Source: Arthrobacter ramosus
GTDB taxonomy: Bacteria > Actinomycetota > Actinomycetes > Actinomycetales > Micrococcaceae
Direction: 5' to 3'
Assembly (NCBI RefSeq): GCF_039535095.1
Contig: NZ_BAAAWN010000001.1
Coordinates: 1,364,001-1,428,000 of the forward strand
DNA: 64,000 nucleotides
In this document: positions 26,601 through 34,195 of the stretch, one piece after another
Layout of the letters: each line of letters opens with the position of its first letter
How positions within the stretch are numbered: the stretch's first letter is position 1
Notes under the pieces: model-generated
Database searches by the model: none
Told to the model about the DNA's origin: nothing
The model's input: the letters and a program-made list of their open reading frames with translations, nothing else
Program-made: the position numbers and the translations under genes

Positions 26601-27684
26601 AGACACGCCCGCAGCGGCCGGAACGCTGGCTTGCCGATGCCTGCGAAACACGTTCAATCGGCAGCCGTTGCACCTTGGTGCGGTGCGAGTAGCGCGAGAT
26701 GCGGGCCGTGCCGGTGTCGATGACGTACTTGATGCCGGGCACCGTCAGCGAAGTTTCCGCGACGTTCGTGGCGAGGATGATCCGCCGCTTGCCGCCCGGG
26801 TTGAAAACCCTGTGCTGCTCCTGCAGGCTCAAACGGGCAAACAATGGCAGGACTTCCGTGCCCGCCAACCTGCGGTTGGCTTGGATCCGGCCGTTCAGGG
26901 CTTCCGCGGCGTCGCGGATTTCGCGCTCGCCGGAGAAGAACACCAGGATGTCTCCCGGAGCCTCAAGCGCGAGCTCGTCGACGGCGTCGCACACTGCGTC
27001 GAGGGGGTCGCGGTCCTCCTCAAGCTCGTCGTCGGACGCGTCCTCATCTTCACCGGAGGCACTGCCGCCGGCCGGCTGGGACAGCGGACGATAGCGGATT
27101 TCCACCGGGTAGGTCCGGCCCGAGACTTCCATGATCGGCGCAGGTTCTTCTTCGCTGCCGAAATGCTTCGCGAAACGCTGGGGGTCGATGGTCGCGGAGG
27201 TGATAATGACCCTCAGGTCCGGCCTTTGTGGGAGGATCCGCTTGAGGTAGCCCAGGATGAAGTCGATGTTGAGGCTGCGCTCGTGTGCCTCGTCGATGAT
27301 GATGGCGCTGTACTTGCGCAGCAGCTTGTCCCGCTGGATCTCTGCCAGCAGGATGCCGTCGGTCATCAGCTTGATTTTGGTAGCCCTGCTCACTTCGCCG
27401 GTGAAACGGACCTGGAAGCCCACTTCCTGCCCGATCTCCACGCCCATCTCGAAGGCGATGCGTTCGGCAACGGTACGCGCGGCAAGGCGGCGCGGCTGGG
27501 TGTGGCCGATCAGGCCCTTGTCCCCGAGGCCGAGTTCCAGGCACATTTTGGGGATCTGGGTGGTCTTGCCGGAACCGGTTTCGCCGGCGATGATGGTCAC
27601 CTGGTTTGCGGCAATGGCCGCCATCAAGTCCTCGCGGCGCTCGGAGACGGGCAGCTCTGCGGGGTAGGAAATATGAAGTGTCAT
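23695..27684 (-). CDS. hrpA: ATP-dependent RNA helicase HrpA
   Basis: This is a DEAH-box helicase of 1,329 residues, close to the 1,300 typical of HrpA. Motif I GETGSGKT is at 34-41, the DEAH box near 130, then SAT and motif VI QRSGRCGR. Helicase-associated and OB-like domains and the long C-terminal DUF3418 region follow. E. coli HrpA acts on fimbrial mRNA and helps resolve stalled ribosomes. The start at 27684 (MTLHISYP) fits the family; an open frame 41 codons longer lacks homology character. A Gly/Pro/Ala-rich insertion sits near residues 1030-1060. Confidence 0.95.
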   Translation of the reverse strand: MTLHISYPAELPVSERREDLMAAIAANQVTIIAGETGSGKTTQIPKMCLELGLGDKGLIGHTQPRRLAARTVAERIAFEMGVEIGQEVGFQVRFTGEVSRATKIKLMTDGILLAEIQRDKLLRKYSAIIIDEAHERSLNIDFILGYLKRILPQRPDLRVIITSATIDPQRFAKHFGSEEEPAPIMEVSGRTYPVEIRYRPLSQPAGGSASGEDEDASDDELEEDRDPLDAVCDAVDELALEAPGDILVFFSGEREIRDAAEALNGRIQANRRLAGTEVLPLFARLSLQEQHRVFNPGGKRRIILATNVAETSLTVPGIKYVIDTGTARISRYSHRTKVQRLPIERVSQASASQRSGRCGRVSEGIAIRLYSEEDFESRPPFTDPEILRTNLAAVILQMTAMGVARGPKDVENFPFVEPPDSRAINDGVTLLRELGALSAARMGDGGAPPAIDGGNARTSGGLTAVGQKLAQLPVDPRLGRMIVEAGKRGCVKEVMILAAALTIQDPRERPSDKQQLAAEKHARFRDENSDFTGFLNLWNYIQEKQQELSSTQFRRLCRNEFINYLRVREWQDLFQQLRQLAKPLGITIDNKREADPVGNNEGIHISLLSGLLSHIGMLDERKREYAGARGSRFAIFPGSALFKKSPAFVMAAELVETSRLWARVAAKFDPLWAEQVAPDLVKRSYSEPHWSTRTGSVMAHEKVMLYGVPIIPNRRINYGRIDPELCRELFIRHALVEGDWKTHHKFFHRNRALLLEIEELETRMRRRDILVDDHTLFEFYDARIGKDVVSERHFDKWWKEARQQDPTLLDFDQSLLISEDAEALDDSAYPKTWLHKGFELPLSYEFHPVAPGSPPNPSDGVTAEVPVLFLNQLDDAAFRWQIPGQRVELVAALIKSLPKHIRKNFVPAPDVARQAAAALETDFDPASDALEASLELVLRRIRGHIIPPGSWNWDAVPAHLRVSFKIVDSRGKVLDEGKDLAALQEQLAPATRRAIAESLGATPATTARANGPKGAPGPGGAGSPGGNGGGGATPQAAGFLSEQTGLTEWTFGAIERQVTRTVKGHDVTGFPALVDEGKSVAFRVFQTRAEQESAMRGGVIRLLALRVPAPDRYVLEHLNNTEKLTFSQNPHGSVSALIADCVLAAIDKLTPAELPWDKAAFDALYELVRAELIDTVFTVTAVVERILGSTRRIEKQLKGSTSLALISALNDMKSQLEQLVFPGFVARTGYAQLSQLPRYLAGIEKRLEKLPNNVQRDGLNMSVVQALEDDYDDAVSALLPGRRAGAELTRVRWMIEELRVSLFAVELGTAYSVSEKRIRTVLNQALAPA

Positions 27685-27697
27685 GGCTGCTGACAGT

Positions 27698-28684
27698 CTA
27701 CTGTGGCGGCGCGTCGCCTTGCATTGCGTGGTTCCCTGCGGCCTTTTCCAATCGCCCGGCCATGGTGCGGGCATACTCCTTGAATTCCTCCGGAGAGATG
27801 ATCTCAAAGTCCATGTCCAGCGCCGCGAGGTGCGCCGCCGGTTGCGCCAGGCTGTCCCAGCCGGCGCGTAGCAGGGTGGCGTTCCCGCCGTCGTCGCTCA
27901 AGCTCGCGAGCTGCGGGCCGACGACGGCGGCCACCTCGCCGATGGGGGCATGGAGGCGCACGACGACGTCGTAGCGGTACGGCGAGCGGGTCACGGAGCG
28001 TTGGACGTAGTCCGCGAGGTCCTTGGCCGGCAAGGGGCGCGGTACATACTTTTTCCGTTCAGCCGGAAGTGAGGCGATGCGGTCGGCACGGAACGTGCGC
28101 CAGTCTTCCCGGTCCACATCCCAAGCGACCAGGTACCAGCGCCGCCCGGTGTCCACCAGCCGGTATGGCTCCACCAAGCGCCGGCCGGAGTCGCCGTCGG
28201 CCTTGACGTAGTCGAAACTGAGTTGTCGCTTGTCCGCAATCGCAGCAGACACCACCGTGAGCTGCTGCGGGTCTACCGACGCCGCGTTGCTGGGCAGCGT
28301 GGTCACCGCGGCCTTGAGCATCGCGAACTTCGGGCGGAGACGTGCGGGCAGCACCTGCTCGAGCTTGGCCAGGGCGCGCACCGATGCTTCGCCGATGCCG
28401 GCCACGGGACCCGCCGCCACGGAGTTGAGCCCCAAGGCGACGGCGAGTGCTTCATTGTCGTCGAGCAGCAACGGCGGGAGCTGGGCCCCGGCGCCCAGCT
28501 GGTAGCCGCCGGCAATGCCCGGCGAAGCATGGATGGGGTAGCCAAGGTTCCGGAGCTTGTCGATATCGCGGCGGACGGTGCGCTCCGTGACACCCATCCG
28601 CTTGGCCAATGCCGGGCCGGTCCATTCGCGCCGGACCTGCAGCAAGGACAGCAATTGCAGCAGCCTGGCGGACGTCTGGATCAT
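27698..28684 (-). CDS. WYL-domain transcriptional regulator, YafY/DeoR type
   Basis: The 328-residue protein has an N-terminal HTH (about 1-60, with RMGVTERTVRRDIDKLRNLG) and a central WYL domain (about 140-230, with FDYVKADGD and VEPYRLVDTGRRWYLVAWD), followed by a WCX-like C-terminal region. WYL domains are thought to sense ligands, often nucleic acids or nucleotides. I chose the ATG at 28684: it follows a TAGATT -10 hexamer by seven bases, and the longer open frame upstream has no regulator-like sequence. hrpA begins 13 bases after its stop, so the two may share a transcript. Confidence 0.9.
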   Translation of the reverse strand: MIQTSARLLQLLSLLQVRREWTGPALAKRMGVTERTVRRDIDKLRNLGYPIHASPGIAGGYQLGAGAQLPPLLLDDNEALAVALGLNSVAAGPVAGIGEASVRALAKLEQVLPARLRPKFAMLKAAVTTLPSNAASVDPQQLTVVSAAIADKRQLSFDYVKADGDSGRRLVEPYRLVDTGRRWYLVAWDVDREDWRTFRADRIASLPAERKKYVPRPLPAKDLADYVQRSVTRSPYRYDVVVRLHAPIGEVAAVVGPQLASLSDDGGNATLLRAGWDSLAQPAAHLAALDMDFEIISPEEFKEYARTMAGRLEKAAGNHAMQGDAPPQ

Positions 28685-28691
28685 GGCATTG

Positions 28692-28697
28692 AATCTA
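28692..28697 (-). promoter_or_regulatory. -10 hexamer of a leaderless WYL-regulator transcript
   Basis: TAGATT on the minus strand lies seven bases before the ATG at 28684, and no ribosome-binding site is visible. Confidence 0.45.
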
Positions 28698-28745
28698 GCC
28701 CACCATGCGGACAAAAGTCGTCCGTGTTGGGGGGACAGACTGTGT

Positions 28746-28913
28746 TTAGAAGGCGCGCAGTGTCCAGCACGAGTTGTTAGGCAGATCCCGCGAGGTCCAA
28801 GGCTCGGAACGGTCGGGGGGAAGGTGGCCGCGGCCGTCCCGAAGGACCGCTGAGATGGAAGCGGCGGCGGTGATGATGAAGACGATGAATAGCAAAACTC
28901 CGATGAACTCCAT
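28746..28913 (-). CDS. Small single-pass membrane protein (55 residues)
   Basis: Reading leftward from the ATG at 28913 gives 55 residues. One strongly hydrophobic helix (IGVLLFIVFIITAAASI) is followed by a polar tail (LRDGRGHLPPDRSEPW) that would sit in the cytoplasm or outside, depending on topology. I do not recognise a named family. The composition and the Trp/Arg-rich tail look like a real protein rather than a shadow frame. It is divergent from glxA across 81 bases that hold an inverted repeat. The ribosome-binding site is poor: GGAG is only two bases before the ATG. Confidence 0.6.
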   Translation of the reverse strand: MEFIGVLLFIVFIITAAASISAVLRDGRGHLPPDRSEPWTSRDLPNNSCWTLRAF

Positions 28914-28948
28914 GACTCCATCGTGTTCCTGATGCACTTCAAGAAACA

Positions 28949-28985
28949 GTGGCAGAAACGACCCATTTAGGCAATTTTCTGCCAC
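28949..28985 (+). promoter_or_regulatory. Inverted repeat upstream of glxA
   Basis: GTGGCAGAAA (28949-28958) and TTTCTGCCAC (28976-28985) are perfect 10-base arms 17 bases apart, ending nine bases before the glxA ATG. It is a likely operator for the GlxA-type regulator or another factor shared with the divergent small gene. A hairpin in the glxA leader is the alternative. Confidence 0.6.
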
Positions 28986-28994
28986 ACTGGATCT

Positions 28995-29963
28995 ATGTTG
29001 AAAACGGTGGCAATCATTGTTGTTCCCAACTTCTCGATCTTCGAATTCGGGACCGCCTGCGAAGTCTTTGGCATTGACCGCGCGGACCGGGGGAGTGGCG
29101 TTCCCGGTTTTGACTTCAGGGTCTGCACTCCCGTCCCTGGAGACGTGAAGATGAAGTCCGGCCTGTCGATGCATGTCGGCCTGGGCCTGGAAGCTACGGC
29201 CGATGCCGACCTGGTCATCATGGCCCCGTACGGACGGGATGAGGACGTCCCGGAGTCCGTATTGGATGCGCTGCGGGCGGCGCACGCGCGCGGGGCCTGG
29301 GTCATGTCGATTTGCTCCGGGGCGTACGCGCTTGCGCGTGCTGGCCTCCTTGACGGGCGCCGCTGCACCACGCACTGGCACTATTCACAGGACCTGGCCG
29401 GCAGGTACCCGAAGATTCACGTGGACGAAAATGTGCTCTACGTCCAGGACGGAACGATCATCTCAAGTGCCGGCACTGCCGCCGGTATTGACGCCTGCCT
29501 GCATTTGGTCCGGGTGGAGTTGGGCGCCAATGTCGCAGCAGCCATTGCCCGCGACATGGTGGTTCCGCCGCACCGCGACGGCGGCCAGGCCCAGTTCATC
29601 GACCGGCCCATGCCCCCGTGCGGCTCCGCGCCCATGGAGGCATTGCTGCGCTGGATGGTGGAGAACCTCGATCGGGACCACAGCGTCAACGAACTGGCGG
29701 CCCGGCTGCACATGTCCGCCCGGACCTTCGCACGCCGGTTCCGGGCCGAAACGGGTGCCACACCGGCGGCCTGGCTCAACTCGCAACGGGTGCTCCGGGC
29801 GCAGGAACTCCTGGAAACCACGGAGCTGAACATCGACGAGGTTGCGCGCGAAGCCGGGTTCGGGCATTCCGTGCTGCTGCGGCACCACTTCGCCAAGGTC
29901 CTGGCCACGAGCCCGCAGTCGTACCGCAGGGCTTTCCGTGGCCAGTTGGCGGAGGTTGGCTAG
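28995..29963 (+). CDS. GlxA-type regulator (DJ-1/PfpI domain with AraC HTH)
   Basis: The 322-residue protein joins a DJ-1/PfpI amidotransferase-like domain (about 1-190, with the nucleophile-elbow ICSGAY at C107) to a C-terminal double helix-turn-helix of AraC type (about 215-315, with LAARLHMSARTFARRFRAETG and IDEVAREAGFG). Members of the family control catabolic genes; the ligand here is unknown. A perfect inverted repeat just before the start suggests autoregulation. No clear ribosome-binding site is present. Its stop codon overlaps the 3' end of the convergent emfourin gene. Confidence 0.92.
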   Translation: MLKTVAIIVVPNFSIFEFGTACEVFGIDRADRGSGVPGFDFRVCTPVPGDVKMKSGLSMHVGLGLEATADADLVIMAPYGRDEDVPESVLDALRAAHARGAWVMSICSGAYALARAGLLDGRRCTTHWHYSQDLAGRYPKIHVDENVLYVQDGTIISSAGTAAGIDACLHLVRVELGANVAAAIARDMVVPPHRDGGQAQFIDRPMPPCGSAPMEALLRWMVENLDRDHSVNELAARLHMSARTFARRFRAETGATPAAWLNSQRVLRAQELLETTELNIDEVAREAGFGHSVLLRHHFAKVLATSPQSYRRAFRGQLAEVG

Positions 29964-30283
29964 CGGCGGAGGGTCTCCCGGCCCTCTACCTTGGCGTTCT
30001 CCACGAGGGTGTGCCATGGCCCGGTGACATCGGTCTCCGGAAGCGTGGCCCGGTGTTGACCGGCGCGGATCGAATACATGAACCGGTCGGCTTGCCCCGC
30101 AGCTTTCCCGGCTGTCCGCGCGGCCGTTTGTGCGCGGGCTTGACCGCGGGATGGCACCTGGTCCCAAGGGCAGGCCTCCACGATCGGCAACCATCGTCGC
30201 TTGTCTTCGGAAGTGGCGGCATCCACGGTCCAGACGCGTGTGATCGCGGCAACGCCACCGCTGCGCTGGACAGTGATTTTCAT
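29960..30283 (-). CDS. Emfourin-like protealysin inhibitor
   Basis: This 107-residue protein, starting MKITVQRSGGVAAITRVWTV, matches the emfourin family of small inhibitors of M4 metalloproteases. Emfourins lie beside protealysin-like protease genes, and here the M4 protease gene ends 33 bases upstream on the same strand, so the pair is co-transcribed. It has no signal peptide, consistent with protecting the cytoplasm from a protease that also lacks a classical signal. Assignment rests on the N-terminal pattern, length and neighbour. Confidence 0.85.
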   Translation of the reverse strand: MKITVQRSGGVAAITRVWTVDAATSEDKRRWLPIVEACPWDQVPSRGQARAQTAARTAGKAAGQADRFMYSIRAGQHRATLPETDVTGPWHTLVENAKVEGRETLRR

Positions 30284-30316
30284 GTTCTGCGGCTTCCACT
30301 GCTCCGGAGGGTGCTG

Positions 30317-31360
30317 CTAGAGCTTTACCTTCACAGTTTCCCACGCCTTATGGACTGCGTCATGCTCGTTTGAACCGGCGCCGAAGAGCTCTTCTGCCGA
30401 CGCCACTGTGGCCTTCGCGAAGCGTCCGAAGGTGCACGTGGCAGGCAGTGAGCCGCTGGTCAGCGTGTTGTACCAGATCTGTCCCGGCGCCTCCCAGGCA
30501 GTGCCGCCCAGCTCCAGGGCAACAAGGGAGAACGCCCGGTTGGGGATGCCTGAGTTGATGTGGACACCACCGTTGTCGGCGGTGGTGCGGACGTACTTGT
30601 CCATGGAGTCCGGTTGCGGATCCTTGCCGAGCACGTCGTCGTCGTAGGCAGTCCCTGGTGCTTTCATGGAACGGAGCGCGGTGCCTTGGACGGCGTCGGT
30701 GAACAAGCCCTCACCGATCAGCCAGCTGGCCTCGGCAGCAGATTGCTTTTTGGCATACTGCTCCACAAGCGCACCGAAAACGTCCGACATGGACTCGTTG
30801 AGGGCTCCGGCCTGGTTCCGGTAGGCGAGGGCTGCCGTGTACTGGGTGACGCCATGGGCGAGCTCGTGCCCTATCACGCTGAGCGACTTCGTGAACCTTT
30901 GGAAGATCTCGCCGTCGCCGTCACCGAAGACCATTTGGCTGCCGTTCCAGAATGCATTGTCGTACAGCTCGCCGTAGTGGACAGTGGCATCGAGTTTCAG
31001 CCCGGCGCCGTCGATCGAATTCCGGCTGAACGCCCCTGCATAAAGCGCGTGGGTTTCGCCCAGTCCCTCGTAGGCTTCATCGGCGGCTGCGTCGCCCGTC
31101 GCCGGACCTTTCTCCTTGCGGACGAGCTTGCCGGGCAAGGCCTCGGTGGAGCCTGCGTCGTAGATAGTCCGCTTGGGCGGACCGGGTTTCGCCTGGCGCG
31201 CCGTGGGCACAGGGACCGGCACCGGAAGCGCCCGGACCGCCTGGAGGTTCTTGATGTGCAGCAGGGATTCCTTGGCCGCGCGTGCAATCACCCGCAGGCG
31301 GGGCTCGTGCTGGGCCGCCAGCCTTCGCAGCATATAGGGAGGAATGATGGAACAAATCAC
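30317..31360 (-). CDS. Protealysin-like M4 metallopeptidase
   Basis: This 347-residue thermolysin-family protease has the zinc motif HELAH at 165-169, the third ligand E189 in GALNESMSD and the transition-state His in GGVHINSG near 263. The short N-terminal propeptide (about 1-65) contains the IPPYML motif typical of protealysin precursors. There is no secretion signal, also typical of this group, some of which leave the cell by other routes. The GTG start is supported by AAGGG about eight bases before it. With emfourin immediately downstream it forms the standard protease-inhibitor pair. Confidence 0.93.
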   Translation of the reverse strand: MICSIIPPYMLRRLAAQHEPRLRVIARAAKESLLHIKNLQAVRALPVPVPVPTARQAKPGPPKRTIYDAGSTEALPGKLVRKEKGPATGDAAADEAYEGLGETHALYAGAFSRNSIDGAGLKLDATVHYGELYDNAFWNGSQMVFGDGDGEIFQRFTKSLSVIGHELAHGVTQYTAALAYRNQAGALNESMSDVFGALVEQYAKKQSAAEASWLIGEGLFTDAVQGTALRSMKAPGTAYDDDVLGKDPQPDSMDKYVRTTADNGGVHINSGIPNRAFSLVALELGGTAWEAPGQIWYNTLTSGSLPATCTFGRFAKATVASAEELFGAGSNEHDAVHKAWETVKVKL

Positions 31361-31474
31361 GGCGAACCCTTTCGTACCTGTTGGACGGGTACGAACAGCT
31401 TAGGAGCGGCCACCGACTTTATCGCCGGCCCTGTGCGGCATGTCCGCGAACTACCACCGCGAGGCCTGGACGCC

Positions 31475-31572
31475 GTCGGATTCTGCCGGATCATTCGCTT
31501 CGCCGAAGTTGCCGGTCCCGTGATTCCGCGGGCCCGGAATTTATCCATTCGAATGATTGAGCAGAATCCGAC
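31475..31572. repeat. 98-bp element with 23-bp inverted repeats
   Basis: The arms 31475-31497 (GTCGGATTCTGCCGGATCATTCG) and 31550-31572 match in inverted orientation except for a few bases in the middle, around a 52-base spacer. No gene lies in this 280-base gap between the M4 protease and the tRNA. It could be a MITE/REP-like element or a very large hairpin. I see no flanking target duplication. Confidence 0.5.
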
Positions 31573-31598
31573 ATCCCGGCAACGCGGCGAGCCAAAGA

Positions 31599-31633
31599 AA
31601 AACCCCGCCGGTTCCTTGAACTGGCGGGGTTTT
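31599..31633 (-). terminator. Terminator of the tRNA-Arg transcript
   Basis: AAAACCCCGCC and GGCGGGGTTTT form an 11-bp stem, partly extended by GTTC/GAAC. On the minus strand TTTTTC follows. It starts seven bases past the tRNA 3' end. Confidence 0.85.
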
Positions 31634-31639
31634 CTTTTG

Positions 31640-31712
31640 TGCCCTCGATAGGATTCGAACCTACGGCCTTCTGCTCCGGAGGCAGACGCTCTATCCCCTG
31701 AGCTACGAGGGC
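31640..31712 (-). tRNA. tRNA-Arg, anticodon CCG
   Basis: The minus strand folds as a 73-base cloverleaf. The acceptor stem is GCCCTCG with CGAGGGC, the D arm contains AGCTCAGGGGATAGAGC, the anticodon stem TCTGC/GCAGA holds the loop CTCCGGA with anticodon CCG, and the T arm contains GGTTCGAATCC. CCA is not encoded. It decodes CGG, a common Arg codon in GC-rich genomes. A terminator follows directly, so it is a single-gene transcript. Confidence 0.95.
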
Positions 31713-31799
31713 ATCCGGGGCTCCCGTCCGTTGCCGGAGGGACGTCCACGAGCTTAGCAGGTCACCGCGCCGCAATGGAAAACGGGTGGGGGCGGGCCG

Positions 31800-32393
31800 T
31801 CAGTAGCCGGCGAAAGCGTCGACATGGATTCGTCGGGCTCCGGCATGGCGGGCGGCGGAGCGAAGGGTGTCCACGTTTGCCGGGGACCCGGAGACGTACA
31901 CGTCCCGCTCGGCGACATCGGGGACGAGCTCCCGCAGGGAGTCGCCGTCGATACGGCTCCGCCCGGCGTCGTGCATGAACGACGGCGGTGACGAACCGTC
32001 CGAAAGGCGGGCGATGACCCGTGCGCCGGAGGCCGCCAGGACATCGCTCCCGGCTAGTTCGGCGGCGCTGGGGGCGAGATACAACACGACAATGTCCCTT
32101 TGCTCGGAGTCGCCGGACGCGAGGTGGGAGAGGAAAGGGGCGATCCCGATTCCCGCCGCGATGAGCAGCACGGGTTTGCCGGCGTCGGGCGGTAAGACAA
32201 AGTCGCCGCCCACCGCGGTTCCACGGACGCACTCTCCAGGCTCAAGTGCGAGCAACGCGCGCTTCGCGGCCGAGACGGGTTCCGCCGTGCCGACGCCGAA
32301 TGTCATCTCGGGCGAGTCCGGCGGGCTGGTGATGCTGAAGACCCGGCGCCGTCCTTTCCCGTCCGAGCGCGAGTGTGGAAGGTTGAGTTCCAT
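31800..32393 (-). pseudogene. Ferredoxin-reductase-like domain, 3' part of a frameshifted fusion
   Basis: The open frame codes for 197 residues of an FAD/NAD(P)-binding ferredoxin-reductase domain. The FAD motif RRVFS is near residue 17, the NAD(P) motif LLIAAGIGIAPFLSHLAS is in the middle, and the C-terminus is SGSPANVDTLRSAARHAGA. It lacks the first strands of the flavin domain. These are found just upstream in the other frame as AGQF, right where the membrane-domain gene loses the pattern. One added base at the A4 run (32408-32411) restores a continuous fusion protein of about 505 residues. It probably oxidises NAD(P)H for the membrane flavin domain, if functional. Confidence 0.75.
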
Positions 32394-33322
32394 GAACTGC
32401 CCGGCAGAAAACGGACGGGCCGTCGTGGCTCAAAACGGAATTCGGTGGTGAAGGGCGTCAGGGGACGCGAACCCTTGAACGTCAGCATGATTCCGCCCCG
32501 CTGTCCGGCCAGGAATGCGAGGAAGTTCCCGATGAGCAGCGCGAGCTCCGGCGAATTGGCGACGACGCCCGCCAGGTTGTAAGGAACCGCAAACAACAAG
32601 GCCACGACGACGGCCAGCGCCACTTGCTGCCAACGGCGGGGAGGCAGGGTGAGGGGCTCGGTGAGCATGAAGCCGACGAAAAACAGCAGCGGCTGCTGCG
32701 AGATCGGCTGCCACAAGGCCGGGCCGAAGGTCATGCCGCCCCGCAGGAGCACGGCGCACACCACCGACACCGCCACCACGAGGAAAGCGCAGGCCATGAG
32801 CACCTTCAGCGTCCGGTACAACACCAGCAGCACGCCGGGAACCAGAAGCCACAGCATGGCCGGAGTTGCCGCCCACCACGTGGCGATATTCAAGCCCGTA
32901 AGCCCGGCGATGAAGGCGCCCGCGGCGGCGGGATTGAAAATATGCCGGCCGCGGAAGGCCAAGACGTATTTGGATACCGAGGCGAGGACACATGCCACGG
33001 CGACTCCGGCGAGATCGAGGATCCGGACCGAGGGAATCAGCTCAGTGGGCCAGAACAGGAAGTACAACAGAAGGCCCGTAATGAGCGAGGACTCCGAATG
33101 CGGTTGGACCTTGAAGAGCATGGCCACGAGGCGGTTGGATGCGTACGTCAGACCCAGGCACAGCACGAGGTGGACCAGCATTTCAGGCAGCCCGAAGCTT
33201 AGCCAGCCCAAGGCGTTCAACACCATGCTGTACGCCGCGAGCACGGCAAGCACCCAGAGGATCAGCCGGTACATCGTGAAATGGCCGAGCCAGGCATCCA
33301 CACGCGCTTTGATGGCAATCAT
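32303..33322 (-). pseudogene. RnfD/NqrB-like membrane flavoprotein domain, 5' part of a frameshifted fusion
   Basis: The open frame of 339 residues has about nine hydrophobic segments and the RnfD/NqrB pattern (for example SESSLITGLLLYFLFWPTEL and GRHIFNPAAAGAFIAGL). RnfD and NqrB carry covalent FMN and move electrons or Na+. After about residue 305 (EFRFEPRRPVRF) the frame shifts into unrelated Ser/Arg-rich sequence; the true continuation is the ferredoxin-reductase domain in the next frame. Its start overlaps the apbE stop by four bases. A real mutation, a sequencing error or programmed frameshifting could each explain the break. Confidence 0.75.
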
Positions 33323-34191
33323 GAGAACAGTGTCCCTTCGAAGCCGGCCGAATAGGCGGCGTGTCCGTCCGAATAAACCTTGAGCCAGGAGAAATCGAAT
33401 TCTCCCTCAAGCACCGTCGGGTCCACCATGAAGAGTGCCGTGGCCAGGGCGTCGGCTTCCATTGCGGTGGCGGCCATGGTCCACGTGGCCACGACCGTCT
33501 CTATCGGGCAACCGGTCGCGCCGTCGAGGACATGGTGCAGTCCGTCGCCCCACGCTCGGCGGTTGGCCGCGGAAGCGCACAGCGCGCCGTCGTGGAGTTC
33601 GACGACGCCGATCGCCTGGGTGGGGTCGTATGGGTGTTCGAGGGCCACGCCCAATGGTTCCGCCCCGGAATGGAGCATGTCGCCGCTGGCATCGACAAGG
33701 AACTCGGTGATTCCCGCTGAGTGCAGGACCGCCGCCGCAAGGTCCACCAATTGGCCCTTCCCGGCGGCACCGATGTCCAGGACCACCGGAGCGGAAGCGG
33801 AGATCTCTGTGCCGTTCCACTCCAGGACGTCTTCCCAGCGCGGCGCCGGTATTGGATTTCCGAGCGGCGTCAGGGAATAGTCCGCCCCGTAGCCCAGGCG
33901 CTCGAGGCTGCCGCCGATGAGCGGCGTCATGGCACCGTCGCTGAGGCGGTAGAGCTTCCTGAACAGCACTCCCAGTTCGTTGGCCCCGGCCGGGAGAGTG
34001 ACGGTGCCGGCTTCACGAGCAAGCGTGGCAAGCAGGGAGTCGCCCCGGAAACGCGAGTAGCTTCGGTCGTAGTCCTCCACGACGCCGAGCAAGCTGGCGC
34101 GCACCCCCTCGGGGAGTTCCTCCGGCGTCGAGATTTCCCATCTGGTCCCGATACCGTCGAAGCTGAAAACGCTCCAGCCCGTGTGAGTCAT
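33319..34191 (-). CDS. apbE: FAD:protein FMN transferase
   Basis: The 290-residue protein has the ApbE signature: SRFRGDS near 45-51, GAAGKGQLVDLAA in the middle, DASGDM, and HHVLDGATG with the metal-binding segment. ApbE attaches FMN through a phosphoester bond to Thr/Ser in FMN_bind and RnfD/NqrB-type proteins. Both substrate types are encoded beside it: the FMN-binding lipoprotein upstream and the RnfD-like gene downstream. No signal peptide is seen, so it may act in the cytoplasm. It ends in a four-base overlap with the membrane-domain gene. Confidence 0.93.
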   Translation of the reverse strand: MTHTGWSVFSFDGIGTRWEISTPEELPEGVRASLLGVVEDYDRSYSRFRGDSLLATLAREAGTVTLPAGANELGVLFRKLYRLSDGAMTPLIGGSLERLGYGADYSLTPLGNPIPAPRWEDVLEWNGTEISASAPVVLDIGAAGKGQLVDLAAAVLHSAGITEFLVDASGDMLHSGAEPLGVALEHPYDPTQAIGVVELHDGALCASAANRRAWGDGLHHVLDGATGCPIETVVATWTMAATAMEADALATALFMVDPTVLEGEFDFSWLKVYSDGHAAYSAGFEGTLFS

Positions 34192-34195
34192 GCGG

